64,000 bases of DNA, from contig NZ_WASP01000008.1 in the NCBI RefSeq assembly GCF_009712225.1, positions 62,001 to 126,000 of the forward strand, given 5' to 3'. The notes beneath the pieces are model-generated. The model had not been told where the DNA came from and made no database searches. It saw only the letters and a program-made list of their open reading frames with translations. This document shows, one piece after another, positions 8,118-17,093 of the stretch (position 1 is the first letter of the stretch; each line of letters opens with the position of its first letter). A program made the position numbers and the translations under genes. Source of the DNA: Desulfovibrio sp. (GTDB taxonomy: Bacteria; Desulfobacterota; Desulfovibrionia; Desulfovibrionales; Desulfovibrionaceae).

Positions 8118-9836
8118 ATGTGCAAAAACGCCGTTTTCATTGTGCTGTTGGCTATTTTTTTGCTCTTTTACTTTCTTGCATCTCATGCCCCGATGTTTGC
8201 GGACGATTATTCCTTTTTCTTCGACAACCACACCAATCTGCTGCAAACAATCTGGGAAAAGTACTTCACCTGGGGCGGGCGTCTGCTTGGGCATGCATGG
8301 ATGATATCCGTGCAACACATAAGCCCCCAGCTTTTTGGCTTTATCGCAGCGGGTGCGGTATGCCTGCTTCTCACTGGTATACACCTGCTGACATACGGGC
8401 GCGAGTGGAAAGCGAACACAACCCTGTGGCAATGCCTGTTTCCTTTTGCCATTTTCTGGTTCTGCCTGCCTGAAGCATGGGAAGTTCTGCTCTGGCGAAC
8501 AGGAACCATCTACCTGCTAGCCGCTTCGTGTGCCTGCTTTTTCCTTGTGCCATACCGCTTCTACATGGACTCTGGCAGGTGGTTGCCGCAGTGGCTGGCC
8601 TTGCCCTTTGTACTGTTTGCGTTCTCAATCCCTTTCTGGGTTGAAGTCGTCATTCTGCCCACGCTCTTTTTGGGGGCGTTTATGCTCTACCGCAGGCGCA
8701 GCCGCAACGTAACACCTGCATGGGCCATGGCGGCTCTGGCAGCTCTGGCGCTGGGCACGGTATTCAGCATTGGTGCTCCGGGCAACTTTGCAAGGGCGAA
8801 TTCTGCCAACGCTTTTCAGCTGGCAACATTTATCTCTAATGCAATTACCCTAACCTATAAATATTTTTACACCATTTTCCCTTCCCTACTGGTTTCCGGC
8901 TTCTTCTTCGTGATATTCTGGAAAAAGCCCAACCCGGCGCAGGCCTTTCCCACAGCACTCGTTCTGGCTTTTCTTGCTTCCTCTGTTTTTTCAGCTGTCA
9001 TAATTTTTGGCGGTGGCTCCGCGTCATACCGGGCTCTGAGCATGGCCTTTGTGCTGGCGCTTGTTGCGGCCAATATCTCCTTTGGTGCGGCCCTCGCCCG
9101 CTGGTCGGCACTCAAGGCGCTACCCGCCCTGTGCATACCGCTGCTCCTGTTTGCCACCCTTCAGACCTGCAGTGATTACCAGCACCTGTTGACCGCTCAG
9201 GACGCGCGCACGGCTCATGTAAAAGCGGCTTTGCAACGAAACGAGGACACCGTCTACGTTCAGGAATACCCGGCGGTACGGCAAAAAAACTATTTCTTCC
9301 TTGATACACTGCGGGGCAATCCCGTACCGTGGCCAGTGCAATTTTCAAAGTGGTTCGGGCTCAAAAATGCCTATCTGCTTATGGATGCGGCCCCCGCCAC
9401 ACTCAAGGATGCGGCCAGTCAGGCCTGGGCAGGTAACGTGACAATCGGCCAGGGCCTTGCTCTTCAGGGAGTCTACGTTACACCGCGCGACAACGGCAAA
9501 GTGGTTTCGGCAATCTTTCAGGGCGCAACAAGCACAATTGAAGAAATTTTTTTCCTTACTGTGGCGCAAGACAGCTCCCTGATACCGTCCATTGCCAAAC
9601 ACCTGCTGCCCGCCCAGCAATATCCCGCCAGACTGACCACTACTGTTGAAAAAATAGCCTCTGAGCTTTTTGACAGAACACGCATTGAAATCGGCCCAAA
9701 CACCACTATGGACCAAGGCAACAATACTGCCCTGTTTTATGCCAAGCTGCACCCGCGAGGTGGAACAACCGGCAACATTGCTCTGGTAATTCGCATTAAG
9801 GCTCATGGCGAGGCATTCTATATCCGGTGTTTTTAG
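8118..9836 (+). CDS. DUF6056-type polytopic membrane protein
   Basis: This 572-residue protein begins with a membrane segment (residues ~4-24), followed by an 'ADDYSFFFDN' acidic motif near residue 30 and 'YFTWGGRLLGHAW'. Roughly ten hydrophobic segments follow, up to about residue 380, then a soluble C-terminal domain of about 190 residues. The DDY plus WxGR pattern at the external end of the first helix is that of DUF6056, a family resembling lipid-linked-sugar (GT-C type) glycosyltransferases. It probably transfers a glucosyl or similar residue onto the glycan outside the inner membrane; this is inference. The ATG at 8118 has only a weak ribosome site. It follows the FemAB-like gene by 73 bp. 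Confidence 0.6.
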   Translation: MCKNAVFIVLLAIFLLFYFLASHAPMFADDYSFFFDNHTNLLQTIWEKYFTWGGRLLGHAWMISVQHISPQLFGFIAAGAVCLLLTGIHLLTYGREWKANTTLWQCLFPFAIFWFCLPEAWEVLLWRTGTIYLLAASCACFFLVPYRFYMDSGRWLPQWLALPFVLFAFSIPFWVEVVILPTLFLGAFMLYRRRSRNVTPAWAMAALAALALGTVFSIGAPGNFARANSANAFQLATFISNAITLTYKYFYTIFPSLLVSGFFFVIFWKKPNPAQAFPTALVLAFLASSVFSAVIIFGGGSASYRALSMAFVLALVAANISFGAALARWSALKALPALCIPLLLFATLQTCSDYQHLLTAQDARTAHVKAALQRNEDTVYVQEYPAVRQKNYFFLDTLRGNPVPWPVQFSKWFGLKNAYLLMDAAPATLKDAASQAWAGNVTIGQGLALQGVYVTPRDNGKVVSAIFQGATSTIEEIFFLTVAQDSSLIPSIAKHLLPAQQYPARLTTTVEKIASELFDRTRIEIGPNTTMDQGNNTALFYAKLHPRGGTTGNIALVIRIKAHGEAFYIRCF

Positions 9837-10077
9837 TACATTTGATACCGCTTGCGGTACAAATAAATCCGAGATATTATAATTAATACAGTTTGATTTT
9901 TCCGGGAGCGGGGAGAGCCGGCCCCAGGCGGGGTCAGTATATAGCAAACATATACTGATGCATGTTTCTATGAAGCTGAAGGTTGACACCACACTGCTTT
10001 AGACAAAATACACATTCCCTTTTTCCAATTAACAGGTAAAGTCTCACCAACAAAGACTGTGCTGCACACTATCAACG

Positions 10078-11232
10078 ATGCATAACAAAAAAATTATTTT
10101 CCTTGATCAATATGGCTCTCTGGGTGGAGGGCAACAGGTGCTGCTGGAACTGGTACTGGCTGCACAATCTTTGCCTTGCGACATAACGGTACTCATCCCC
10201 CGTGGTAGCTGCGCCGACAGGCTTGCCTCCATGGGTGTGCAGGTGGAGCACATTCATGAATGCCAGCTCACCAGTGGTGAAAAAACGTTTAGCGACATAT
10301 TGCAACTCATCGGCAGTGGCTTGCGTGTTTTTTTTCAGAAACGAAAACTGCTGAGAAATGCCGATGTAATTTATGTAAATGGCAACAGATTGATGCCAGT
10401 CGCCTTATTTTGCATGTTTTTCTTCGCAAAAAGGGCTGTCTTCCATATCCATCTCAACCACGGAAATCTTGAAAAATCCGTTTTTTCCTACATCATCAAG
10501 CTCCGTAATACGGTGGCAATAATCGCGCCGTCAGCCTTTATACGCACCCAGCTGTGCCAGTTCTCATCAAAATTCAACACCCCCAAATTGCGGCTTGTTG
10601 AAAATGGACTGGATTCACGCTTCAGCCAGATACCCTTTTGTGATCGATTTTTGGAAAAACCCATCCGCCACATTGGCATTGTCGGTCGCATTTCGCCAGA
10701 AAAAGGGCAGGATGTACTGCCGCATCTGGCGTTGCAGTTCCCAGAGTTGACCTTTCATGTTCTCGGAGATTCTGCCTTTTCCGACAGGCAATATGAAGAG
10801 CGGCTGAAGGCTGCCGCCCCTGACAACATAGTATTTCATGGATGGGTGGAGAACCTGCCAGCCAAGGTTGATGAAATCGGCTTGCAGATATGCCTTGCGC
10901 CTTCAAGATGCCCAGAGTCCAGTCCGGGGCGCAGCTTTGAAGCCGCTCCCCTTGTACCGCTGCAAATGCTTGCCTTGGGCTGCATGGTGGCGGTGCGCTC
11001 GCTTGGAAGCCTGGAATACCTTGCTAGGGAACTTTCCCTCCCTACTTTTGAAGAGGATCAGGACATTCCCGCCTGCCTGCAAACAATATTGCAAATGCCC
11101 GCACATCAGCTGAGTCAAAAGTGCCAACAAGGGTATACAACCGTAATGGCCCAATACAGTCATGACGCTTTTCAGCAACGCCTTCGTAGCCTGCTCGCCG
11201 ATGTTTGCGGCGTACAAACCACAACACGGTGA
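10078..11232 (+). CDS. Family 4 glycosyltransferase
   Basis: This is a 384-residue GT-B enzyme. 'LDQYGSLGGGQQVLLELV' near the N terminus is the glycine-rich acceptor loop, 'IGIVGRISPEKGQDVLPHLA' starts the nucleotide-sugar domain, and 'PSRCPESSPGRSFEAAPLVP' carries the E-x7-E-type motif (with the E of 'SFEAAPL') typical of family 4. Retaining chemistry and cytoplasmic location follow from the family; the sugar is unknown. The preceding 241 bp contain only a short imperfect hairpin just after the DUF6056 gene (about 9840-9865), so a new promoter may lie there. The next gene starts 7 bp after its stop. Confidence 0.85.
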   Translation: MHNKKIIFLDQYGSLGGGQQVLLELVLAAQSLPCDITVLIPRGSCADRLASMGVQVEHIHECQLTSGEKTFSDILQLIGSGLRVFFQKRKLLRNADVIYVNGNRLMPVALFCMFFFAKRAVFHIHLNHGNLEKSVFSYIIKLRNTVAIIAPSAFIRTQLCQFSSKFNTPKLRLVENGLDSRFSQIPFCDRFLEKPIRHIGIVGRISPEKGQDVLPHLALQFPELTFHVLGDSAFSDRQYEERLKAAAPDNIVFHGWVENLPAKVDEIGLQICLAPSRCPESSPGRSFEAAPLVPLQMLALGCMVAVRSLGSLEYLARELSLPTFEEDQDIPACLQTILQMPAHQLSQKCQQGYTTVMAQYSHDAFQQRLRSLLADVCGVQTTTR

Positions 11233-11239
11233 TCTGCTG

Positions 11240-12280
11240 ATGCTTCCTCTGCCAATCAAACGCCTACTTGTGGAGACCGCACGGGGCGTGGGCCGATTGC
11301 CTGGCATTGCCCGCCTGAGTTCCCCGCTGCGCGGCAACCCTGTAATCGTGGGCTATCACCGGGTCCTGCCCCGGGATCAATGGCAAGAATACCCCTGCAT
11401 TCATGCAGATCTGGCAGTCACACCGGCTCTGTTTTCCGAGCATATGGCCTACTGGGCTGCCAATGCCACCCCTATATCCATGGATGACGTTGCTCAGGGC
11501 AATCTGCCCAGACAGGCAGTTGCTGTGGGCTTTGATGATTTTTATGCCGATGTGGCTCTGCACGCTCTCCCCATACTGGAAAAATACAATATCCCCGCTG
11601 TTCTGTACTTATGCACAGATTTTGTGGAGGGCACCCCTTTTTTGTGGTGGTATGGCATTGATGCAGCAGTAAACAGTGGCGAGAAGCATCTGGATCTACA
11701 TTTTGCAGGTGAGCACTTCACGGGGCCATTGCGTACACCTTCGCAACGCCTGTCCATGTTTCGCCGCCTCAATGCATTCTGCTTCAAGCAAAGTGAAGAG
11801 CAACAAAGGCTGTTCATCGAATGCCTTGGTACAACCCGGCACTGCTATCAGCGCGAAGCCCTGCCCACATGGGAGATGGTTGGCAAACTTGCAGCTCATC
11901 CGCTTGTCACCATTGGCGCACATACGCTGAATCACGGCGCGCTTGGAACACTCTCAGAGCATGAATGCCAGCGCCAGATGCAGCAATCACGCTTACTCAT
12001 TGAAGAAAAGCTGGGCAAACCCGTGCGGCATCTGGCGTATCCCTTTGGGGGGCATAATGCTGCGTGGAACCGGGAATACGCTCTTGCCGCCGAGCTGGGT
12101 TTTGCCACAGCCGTAACCACAGAGCGTGGAACAAACAGCAGCTCCACCAGCCAGCACGCCTTGTTCCGTTCTGTTGTGCTGCAGGAACACGGGCTGTCCA
12201 TGCTGGATTCGTTAAATACAGGATGGGACAACGCACTTCGGAACGCCAGAAAATGCATTTCAGGACGCGCCCATGCCTAA
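11240..12280 (+). CDS. Polysaccharide deacetylase (NodB-homology, CE4)
   Basis: Start chosen at the ATG at 11240, 8 bp after a GGTGA site and just past the previous stop; an upstream start at 11162 would overlap the glycosyltransferase by 71 bp. The ~346-residue protein has CE4 motifs: 'AVGFDDFYAD' (motif 1, with two Asp), 'GAHTLNHGAL' (the HxxxH metal-binding pair) and 'YPFGGHNAAW' (motif 3). It should remove N- or O-acetyl groups from a glycan with a divalent metal. There is no signal peptide, so it may act on a lipid-linked precursor in the cytoplasm. The last 8 bp overlap the next gene. Confidence 0.8.
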   Translation: MLPLPIKRLLVETARGVGRLPGIARLSSPLRGNPVIVGYHRVLPRDQWQEYPCIHADLAVTPALFSEHMAYWAANATPISMDDVAQGNLPRQAVAVGFDDFYADVALHALPILEKYNIPAVLYLCTDFVEGTPFLWWYGIDAAVNSGEKHLDLHFAGEHFTGPLRTPSQRLSMFRRLNAFCFKQSEEQQRLFIECLGTTRHCYQREALPTWEMVGKLAAHPLVTIGAHTLNHGALGTLSEHECQRQMQQSRLLIEEKLGKPVRHLAYPFGGHNAAWNREYALAAELGFATAVTTERGTNSSSTSQHALFRSVVLQEHGLSMLDSLNTGWDNALRNARKCISGRAHA

Positions 12281-13238
12281 AATTACTATCGTTATTCCCG
12301 CGTACAATGCTGCTCCCTGGCTGCCTCACACCTTAAAATCTGTACAGCTGCAGACACACACCGACTTTATCTGCCAGGTTGTGGATGATGGTTCCACAGA
12401 CAACACGGCTGCAACATTTGACAGCTGCGTTGGCAACGATCCCCGTTTTCGGCTGGCGCAGCAACAGAATGCAGGGGAGTGTCAGGCCCGCAATGCGGGT
12501 ATTGGGATGGTGGAAACGCCGTTGGTTACCGTGCTGGACAGCGACGATATCTGGCACCCCACCTTCCTTGCACGCATGACCACAGCCCTTGCCAGTGATC
12601 GCGTTCGCCTTGCGTGGTGCCGCTTTGCAATGTTTATGGATGGTACCAGCCAGCGCAAGCCGCAGCCTTGGTGCAATGTCCACCAGACTGGCAACATATG
12701 GTGGGACATGCTGCTGGACTCAGTTTTTTGCATGGGGGCGTGGGCCGCAAAAACAGCAGATGTGCGCAGTGCGGGCCTGTTTGATCCATCCCTGAAGGTT
12801 GGTGGTGACCGCGATTTTGCCTTGCGCCTGCTGGCCCTGTGTTGCGCCAATGATCCCCATGCCGCTGTCGGCATAGACGAGGAACTTCTGTTCTACCGCC
12901 AACGAGCGGGCAGTGCCGTGCGCAATAGCGACGAAGCCCTTAAAACGGAATGGAATACCATGTGTCGCCACCTGGAACACCCGCTGGTTCCTGCGCAGAT
13001 CAGACGCCGCGGCTATTCATTTCTGGCATTCAAGATGGCGGTTATTGCTGCTTTTGGCGGGCGGGATCTAAAGACTGCGTTTCACTGGTACGCCAGGGCT
13101 GTACGCCTGTGCCCCACCAATATGAATCTGTATCTGCTGCCCATCCGCAAGCTGGCAATGACCTTTTCCCGCAAGGAAGACCTGCCTTGGCTCCACGAAT
13201 TTCTGGCAATGCCCCTTCCCGCTAAAGAAGCACATTAA
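12273..13238 (+). CDS. Family 2 glycosyltransferase
   Basis: A 321-residue GT-A enzyme with VIPAYN at residues 7-12, VDDGSTDNT at 37-45 and LDSDDIW at 88-94, all hallmarks of family 2. A later 'GGDRDFALRLLA' block is the likely acceptor and catalytic-base region. It overlaps the deacetylase by 8 bp and is the last gene of the plus-strand glycan locus; the fucose operon runs toward it from the other strand, ending 27 bp away. No terminator hairpin was seen between the two convergent genes. Confidence 0.85.
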   Translation: MPKITIVIPAYNAAPWLPHTLKSVQLQTHTDFICQVVDDGSTDNTAATFDSCVGNDPRFRLAQQQNAGECQARNAGIGMVETPLVTVLDSDDIWHPTFLARMTTALASDRVRLAWCRFAMFMDGTSQRKPQPWCNVHQTGNIWWDMLLDSVFCMGAWAAKTADVRSAGLFDPSLKVGGDRDFALRLLALCCANDPHAAVGIDEELLFYRQRAGSAVRNSDEALKTEWNTMCRHLEHPLVPAQIRRRGYSFLAFKMAVIAAFGGRDLKTAFHWYARAVRLCPTNMNLYLLPIRKLAMTFSRKEDLPWLHEFLAMPLPAKEAH

Positions 13239-13265
13239 ATCCGTGAGCCGCGCGAAACTACTCTC

Positions 13266-14201
13266 CTAACTCCTGGGGCAGCTTTGCAAAAAAGCGCGAT
13301 AGGTGTCGCGCAAGCCCTGTTCCAGCGCAATGCGCGGTTTCCAGCCCATACCAAAAAGCTTGCCCGAATCCATGAGTTTGCGCGGGGTTCCGTCTGACCT
13401 ACTGGTATCGGTGCAGATTTCACCAGCAAATCCCACCACTCGCGCCACCATGCGGGCAATGTCCATAATGGTGTGTTCCACGCCGCTGCCCACGTTCACA
13501 TGTTCAAAATCTGAATAGTTTTCTAGTAGAAACACGCAGGCTTCGGCCATGTCATCCACATGCAGAAATTCGCGCAGGGCCTTGCCCGTGCCCCAGATGG
13601 TCACGGATTCTGCGCCCGATTCCTTTGCCTCATGAAAGCGGCGTATGAAAGCGGGCAGCACGTGGCTGTTCTGCGGATGATAGTTGTCATTGGGCCCATA
13701 CAGGTTGGTGGGCATGGCGCTGATGGCATCTAGGCCGTACTGCTGGCGGTAGGCCTGACACATTTTTATGCCCGATATTTTGGCAAGGGCGTAGGCCTCG
13801 TTGGTTGGCTCCAGCGCCCCGGTGAGCAGGTATTCTTCCTTGATGGGCTGAGGGCACAGCTTGGGATAAATGCATGATGACCCCAAAAACAGCAGTTTTT
13901 TGCAGCCATTACGCCAGGCACTGTCGATGACATTGTTCTGGATTTGCAGGTTCTGATAAATGAACTCTGCGGGATAGGTGGCATTGGCATGGATGCCGCC
14001 TACCCTGGCGGCGGCAAGAATCACAACGTCAGGACGGTGCCGGGCAAAAAAAGCACGCACCTCGGCCTGGTCGCACAAATCCAGCTCTGCGTGGGTACGC
14101 GTGAGCTGCCGTTCGTACCCTGCACCCGTCAGGGCGCGGCACAGGGCACTGCCCGCAAGGCCACGGTGCCCCGCCACAAATACCAGCCAATCCTTGCGCA
14201 T
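13266..14201 (-). CDS. fcl: GDP-L-fucose synthase
   Basis: This 311-residue SDR has the NADP-binding GHRGLAGS at residues 11-18, the GSSCIYP motif at 107-113 that carries the catalytic Ser, and YALAK (YxxxK) at 137-141. The order and spacing match the GDP-4-keto-6-deoxy-mannose epimerase/reductase (WcaG/Fcl), which makes GDP-L-fucose in two steps. The length is normal. It starts 3 bp after the gmd stop, so the two are cotranscribed and act in sequence. Its stop faces the end of the glycan locus, which probably uses the product. Confidence 0.92.
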   Translation of the reverse strand: MRKDWLVFVAGHRGLAGSALCRALTGAGYERQLTRTHAELDLCDQAEVRAFFARHRPDVVILAAARVGGIHANATYPAEFIYQNLQIQNNVIDSAWRNGCKKLLFLGSSCIYPKLCPQPIKEEYLLTGALEPTNEAYALAKISGIKMCQAYRQQYGLDAISAMPTNLYGPNDNYHPQNSHVLPAFIRRFHEAKESGAESVTIWGTGKALREFLHVDDMAEACVFLLENYSDFEHVNVGSGVEHTIMDIARMVARVVGFAGEICTDTSRSDGTPRKLMDSGKLFGMGWKPRIALEQGLRDTYRAFLQSCPRS

Positions 14202-14204
14202 GCG

Positions 14205-15353
14205 CTACTCGTTGTGGCTGAATGTTTTAAAGCCCGCCACCTTGCACACGGCATCGCGCATGCTCAGGGCAAGGTCTTCGCGCGCCATTTCGGCAACCAT
14301 GTCTTCAAAGGGAATTTTTGGCTCCCACCCCAGCATTTCCTTGGCCTTGGCCGGAAGCCCCAGCAGGGTTTCCACCTCTGTAGGTCGAAAATAACGGGGG
14401 TCAACGCGCACAACAACGTCGCCGGGTTTGAGGTGGTTTTGCAGCCCACTCCGGTTGCCAGCCACATGCTGCAATCTGCTCACGTCAACGGCTGCCACCG
14501 TGCCGGTTTCGTCCACACCTTCGCCCTGCCAGCTCAGGCTCACCCCAAGCTCTGCGGCTGCCGCGTTGACAAAATCGCGCACAGAAAACTGCCGCCCGGT
14601 GGCAATAACAAAATCATCCGGCTTTTCCTGTTGCAGCATAAGCCACTGCATTTCCACATAATCTCTGGCATGTCCCCAGTCACGCCTGGCATTCATATTA
14701 CCAAGGTACAGGCAATCCTGAAGCCCCAGCACCATGCGCGACATGGCGCGTGTAATCTTGCGGGTAACGAATGTTTCACCGCGCATGGGCGATTCGTGGT
14801 TAAAAAGAATGCCGTTGCAGGCATACATGCCGTACGCCTCGCGGTAATTGACCGTAATCCAGTAGGCGTACAGCTTGGCGCAGGCATAGGGCGAACGCGG
14901 GTAAAACGGAGTTTTTTCTGTTTGCGGAACTTCCTGCACCAGGCCAAAAAGTTCTGACGTCGAGGCCTGATAAAAACGGGCAGTGTCCGTCAGTCCGGCA
15001 ATACGAATGGCCTCAAGCAGGCGCAGGGTTCCAAGGGCATCCACATCTGCCGTATATTCCGGCGATTCAAACGAAACCTGCACATGACTTTGTGCGGCCA
15101 GATTATACACCTCACCGGGTTTCACTTCCTGTATGAGGCGCACCAGATTGCTGGAATCGCTCAGATCGCCGTAATGCAGAATAAAGCGCCGGCCAAGGGT
15201 GTGGGGGTCTTCGTAAAGATGGTCTATGCGGTCAGTATTGAACAGTGATGCGCGCCGCTTGATACCGTGCACTTCATAGCCCTTGCGCAACAGAAATTCC
15301 GCAAGATAAGCCCCATCCTGACCGGTTATGCCGGTTATAAGTGCTTTTTTCAT
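14205..15353 (-). CDS. gmd: GDP-mannose 4,6-dehydratase
   Basis: The ATG at 15353 is preferred over a TTG seven codons upstream; it gives the family-typical start [14 protein letters not shown]. The ~382-residue protein has the NADP motif TGITGQDG at residues 7-14, STSELFG at 131-137 and the catalytic YACAK at 156-160, all diagnostic of Gmd. It converts GDP-D-mannose to GDP-4-keto-6-deoxy-mannose, the substrate of the adjacent Fcl. It lies 73 bp after manC in the same orientation and is the third gene of a pgm-manC-gmd-fcl operon. Confidence 0.93.
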   Translation of the reverse strand: MKKALITGITGQDGAYLAEFLLRKGYEVHGIKRRASLFNTDRIDHLYEDPHTLGRRFILHYGDLSDSSNLVRLIQEVKPGEVYNLAAQSHVQVSFESPEYTADVDALGTLRLLEAIRIAGLTDTARFYQASTSELFGLVQEVPQTEKTPFYPRSPYACAKLYAYWITVNYREAYGMYACNGILFNHESPMRGETFVTRKITRAMSRMVLGLQDCLYLGNMNARRDWGHARDYVEMQWLMLQQEKPDDFVIATGRQFSVRDFVNAAAAELGVSLSWQGEGVDETGTVAAVDVSRLQHVAGNRSGLQNHLKPGDVVVRVDPRYFRPTEVETLLGLPAKAKEMLGWEPKIPFEDMVAEMAREDLALSMRDAVCKVAGFKTFSHNE

Positions 15354-15426
15354 ATTTTTTCTATTGCCCGCCAAATGATGAAGCTACACGCCCCGAATGT
15401 CTTGCTGCCTGCAACGAGACAAAAAA

Positions 15427-16980
15427 CTACTTTGCACCACGCGCACTGTCCACGGCCTCTTGCGGCAGCACAGACGCCGGTTCTTCGCGCCCGTACACAT
15501 CGGCAAAGCGCACTATGTCATCTTCGCCCAGATACGCGCCAGACTGGATTTCAATGAGCACCAGCGGGATAACGCCGGGATTTTTGAGCCGATGCCTTGC
15601 ACCCACGGGTATGTAAGTGGACTGGTTTTCTGTAAAAAAATGCACAGAATCCCCGTTGGCGACCTCAGCCGTGCCGCTCACCACAACCCAGTGCTCGGCC
15701 CGGTGGTGGTGCATCTGCAACGAAAGCTCGGCACCGGGATTGACGACAATGCGCTTGACCTGAAAGCGCTCGCCCGTGGCAAGTGATTCGTAGCTGCCCC
15801 AGGGCCGGTACACAAGCCGGTGCTGACGGCATTCGGGCCGCTGGTCATGCTGCAGGCGGCTCACAATCTTTTTGACATCCTGCACCCGGTCGCGCGGCGC
15901 AACCAGCACTGCATCCTGAGTTTCCACCACCACAAGACCGGTAACACCCACGGCTGCCACCAGCCGGTGGCTGGCATTGAGATAACAGTCTTGCGCATCC
16001 TCGGTCATTACGTCGCCAAGGCTTACGTTACCGCAGTGGTCACGCTGCCCGACCTGATAAAAGGCCTCCCACGAACCAAGGTCGCTCCAGCTCATGTCCA
16101 GCGGCACCACCGCCGCCAGCGAAGTGTGCTCCATCACAGCGTAATCCATGGAATCAGCAGGGCAAGCCCCAAAGGCATCCTTGTCTGGGCGGCAAAAAGC
16201 ATAATCTTTTTTGCGGCCTTGCCAGGCTTTTTTGCAGGCTGTGTAAATGCCCGGAGCAAAACGTTCAAGCTCTTGCAGATACACAGAGGTTCGCAGCAAA
16301 AACATGCCGCTGTTCCACAGGTAGCCGCCCTTGCCCAGCATGGCGGCAGCCGCCTGCGCGTCGGGTTTTTCCACAAAGCGGGCAACCCTGTAGCAGTTGT
16401 CTCCCAGTTCCTGGCCCTGCTCTATGTAGCCAAAGCCAGTTTCCGGCCCTGTGGGCGCAATGCCAAAGGTAACAATATGGCCCTGTTCTGCCAGCGCCGC
16501 CCCGCGCCTTACGCCTTCAAAAAACATGGCTTCGCTGCCAATGGCATGGTCAGAGGGCAGCACCAGCATGAGGGGGTCGGCATCGCCACTGCGCAGGGCA
16601 AAGGCCGCCAGCGCAATGGCTGGGGCAGTATTGCGCGGCGCGGGTTCCAGCAGAATTCTTGCATAACGGCAGGCTGTGCCCGATGGGCCATCAGCTTGCG
16701 CGCTGTGCGCGTTGTCTTCATGCACGGAATTCTGCACCACCAGACCGGAAGCAATGCCGCAATCATACAGCTCTGCCGTCACATAAAACCTGTGGGCCTC
16801 GTTGCACACAACAACTGGCTCCATGCTGCCTGGCAGGCGACAAGCCCGTGATACCGTATCCTTGAACAGGGTTTTGCCGTCACCCAGGTCAACAAACTGC
16901 TTGGGGTATGTCTCGCGCGAGAGAGGCCAAAGGCGGGTTCCGCTGCCGCCACACAGAATGACCGGGGCGATATCTGGCAT
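15427..16980 (-). CDS. manC: Mannose-1-phosphate guanylyltransferase / mannose-6-phosphate isomerase
   Basis: The start at 16980 has GAGGA 6 bp upstream; a start four codons earlier would have its ATG inside that site. The ~517-residue enzyme has an N-terminal nucleotidyltransferase domain with GGSGTRLWP at residues 11-19 and 'YPKQF' just after, then 'RFVEKPD' in the sugar-binding part. The C-terminal cupin domain, with 'HHHRAEHWVVVSGTAEV', is the type II phosphomannose isomerase module. It makes GDP-mannose from mannose-1-phosphate and can also interconvert fructose- and mannose-6-phosphate. It lies between pgm/manB and gmd, as needed for GDP-fucose synthesis. It is slightly longer than typical AlgA/ManC (~480). 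Confidence 0.92.
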   Translation of the reverse strand: MPDIAPVILCGGSGTRLWPLSRETYPKQFVDLGDGKTLFKDTVSRACRLPGSMEPVVVCNEAHRFYVTAELYDCGIASGLVVQNSVHEDNAHSAQADGPSGTACRYARILLEPAPRNTAPAIALAAFALRSGDADPLMLVLPSDHAIGSEAMFFEGVRRGAALAEQGHIVTFGIAPTGPETGFGYIEQGQELGDNCYRVARFVEKPDAQAAAAMLGKGGYLWNSGMFLLRTSVYLQELERFAPGIYTACKKAWQGRKKDYAFCRPDKDAFGACPADSMDYAVMEHTSLAAVVPLDMSWSDLGSWEAFYQVGQRDHCGNVSLGDVMTEDAQDCYLNASHRLVAAVGVTGLVVVETQDAVLVAPRDRVQDVKKIVSRLQHDQRPECRQHRLVYRPWGSYESLATGERFQVKRIVVNPGAELSLQMHHHRAEHWVVVSGTAEVANGDSVHFFTENQSTYIPVGARHRLKNPGVIPLVLIEIQSGAYLGEDDIVRFADVYGREEPASVLPQEAVDSARGAK

Positions 16981-17093
16981 GGGCGTCCTCATTCATTACA
17001 GCAATCGTAACAGGCAGAAAATTTACCATTTCCCTACCCTGAGGCAGCCGGGCATGCCATGCTGCAAACCCGCTTTGCCTCAACCAGCAAGGC

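Noticed and set aside
9838-9866. Small hairpin after the DUF6056 gene as terminator
   Set aside because: The stem is interrupted by a bulge and there is no T-run; not convincing as a terminator.
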